Of a stretch of 64,000 nucleotides of DNA, positions 63,415-64,000 are shown piece after piece. How positions within the stretch are numbered: the first letter of the stretch is position 1; each line of letters opens with the position of its first letter. The translations under genes and the position numbers were made by a program. The notes under the pieces are model-generated. The model worked only from the letters and a program-made list of their open reading frames with translations, was not told the DNA's origin and did not search any database. Origin of the DNA: Paracoccus sulfuroxidans (lineage in GTDB: Bacteria > Pseudomonadota > Alphaproteobacteria > Rhodobacterales > Rhodobacteraceae); the NCBI RefSeq assembly GCF_007830335.1, contig NZ_VLKU01000006.1, positions 67,001 through 131,000 of the forward strand, in the 5' to 3' direction.

Positions 63415-64000
63415 TGCGACTGATCGGCGCCGGACTGCTTCTGCTGTTGCCGCTGATGGCGGTCAGCCTGGGCGTCGGCGCCGCACGCATTGATCTGGGC
63501 GCGGTGCTGACCGACCCCTGGGCCACGCTGGTGATGACGGAATCGCGCCTGCCGCGCACGCTGGCGGTGGTTCTGACCGGCGCGGCGCTGGCGGTGGCGG
63601 GCGTCGTTCTGCAGGCGCTGGTGCGCAACCGCTTCGTCGGCCCCGAGACCACCGGCACCGCCGAAAGCGCTGCCCTTGGCCTGCTGGCCATCACCATTCT
63701 TGCGCCGACCGCCCCCATCTGGATCAAGATGGGCGCGGCGGCGATTTCCGCCATGGCGGGCACCGCCATCTTCATCTGGATCATCCGCCGCCTTCCCCCG
63801 CGCGAGGTGATGCTGGTCCCGGTCGCGGGGATCGTGCTTTCGGGCGTGATCTCGGCCGTCGTGACCTTCGTCGGCTGGCAGACCGATATGCTGCAATATG
63901 TGGGCACCTGGCTGATGACGGGCGAGTTTTCGGGCGTGATCGCAGGCCGGTACGAGCTTTTGTGGATCGCCGCTGCCGCTGCCGTGCTGGCCTGGTTCGC
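63414..64000 (+). CDS. FecCD-family siderophore permease, 3' end cut by window
   Basis: The first 195 residues of an iron-siderophore permease. It has RLIGAGLLLLLPLMAVSLGVGAA as helix 1, the RLPRTLAVVLTGAALAVAGVV signature, LVRNRFVGPETTGTAESAALG, and further helices to the window edge. The ATG shares one base with the binding-protein stop (TAATG). The frame is open at 64000. A second permease and an ATPase would be expected to the right. Confidence 0.93.
   Translation, partial: MRLIGAGLLLLLPLMAVSLGVGAARIDLGAVLTDPWATLVMTESRLPRTLAVVLTGAALAVAGVVLQALVRNRFVGPETTGTAESAALGLLAITILAPTAPIWIKMGAAAISAMAGTAIFIWIIRRLPPREVMLVPVAGIVLSGVISAVVTFVGWQTDMLQYVGTWLMTGEFSGVIAGRYELLWIAAAAAVLAWF

Overview
The window is GC-rich (codon third positions are nearly all G or C). 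It reads like a chromosomal segment of an alphaproteobacterium, most likely a Paracoccus-like member of the Rhodobacteraceae. That placement is inferred from gene style, from the absence of TssJ as in Agrobacterium-type type VI secretion, and from the mixture of osmolyte and amino-acid ABC systems. No rRNA, tRNA, insertion sequence or CRISPR array was seen.

Layout. (1) 1-875: a truncated nucleotide-sugar epimerase on the minus strand. (2) 1129-40311: a complete type VI secretion (T6SS) locus. It holds PAAR, a DUF6931-like protein, tagH (FHA), tssA-B-C, hcp, tssE-F-G-H, then an inserted block, then tssK-L-M, tagF, pppA, ppkA and vgrG. (3) The inserted block, 13557-27688, is the unusual part. 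It contains a minus-strand ExbB/ExbD/ExbD/TonB-like operon with two small exported or anchored proteins. It then contains plus-strand genes for a DUF1036 protein, a peptidoglycan-binding-like exported protein, a fusion of a catalytically degenerate LytM domain with a lytic transglycosylase, and a 2200-residue autotransporter. (4) 40470-44005: a glycosidase-like exported protein, a MOSC protein and pyridoxal kinase. (5) 44002-55541: a hydroxyproline catabolic island with a GntR regulator, a DapA-family deaminase, a Nudix protein, a pyrroline-carboxylate reductase-like enzyme, a polar amino-acid ABC transporter, a D-amino-acid dehydrogenase, two proline-racemase-family enzymes and a fused aconitase X. 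(6) 55653-64000: an AmiS/UreI channel, mntP behind a yybP-ykoY manganese riboswitch, a ProXWV betaine transporter, a lipid kinase with a metallophosphoesterase, and the start of a siderophore ABC transporter.

How the parts work together. The T6SS carries a threonine-phosphorylation switch (kinase PpkA, phosphatase PppA, FHA protein TagH). TssL and PpkA both carry short acidic [D/E][R/K]T[V/I][F/I] motifs at their N-termini that look like the phosphothreonine marks such a switch would use. The most interesting result is that the extracytoplasmic C-terminal domain of PpkA and that of the TonB-like protein align without gaps over about 110 residues, including two cysteines exactly 52 residues apart. 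This links the embedded Exb-type motor module to the kinase. One of the two ExbD proteins has Asn where the proton-carrying Asp should be. Together with the wall-remodelling fusion protein, this suggests an envelope-sensing or energised module dedicated to this T6SS. That function is an inference; the shared domain and the Asp/Asn difference are read directly from the sequence.
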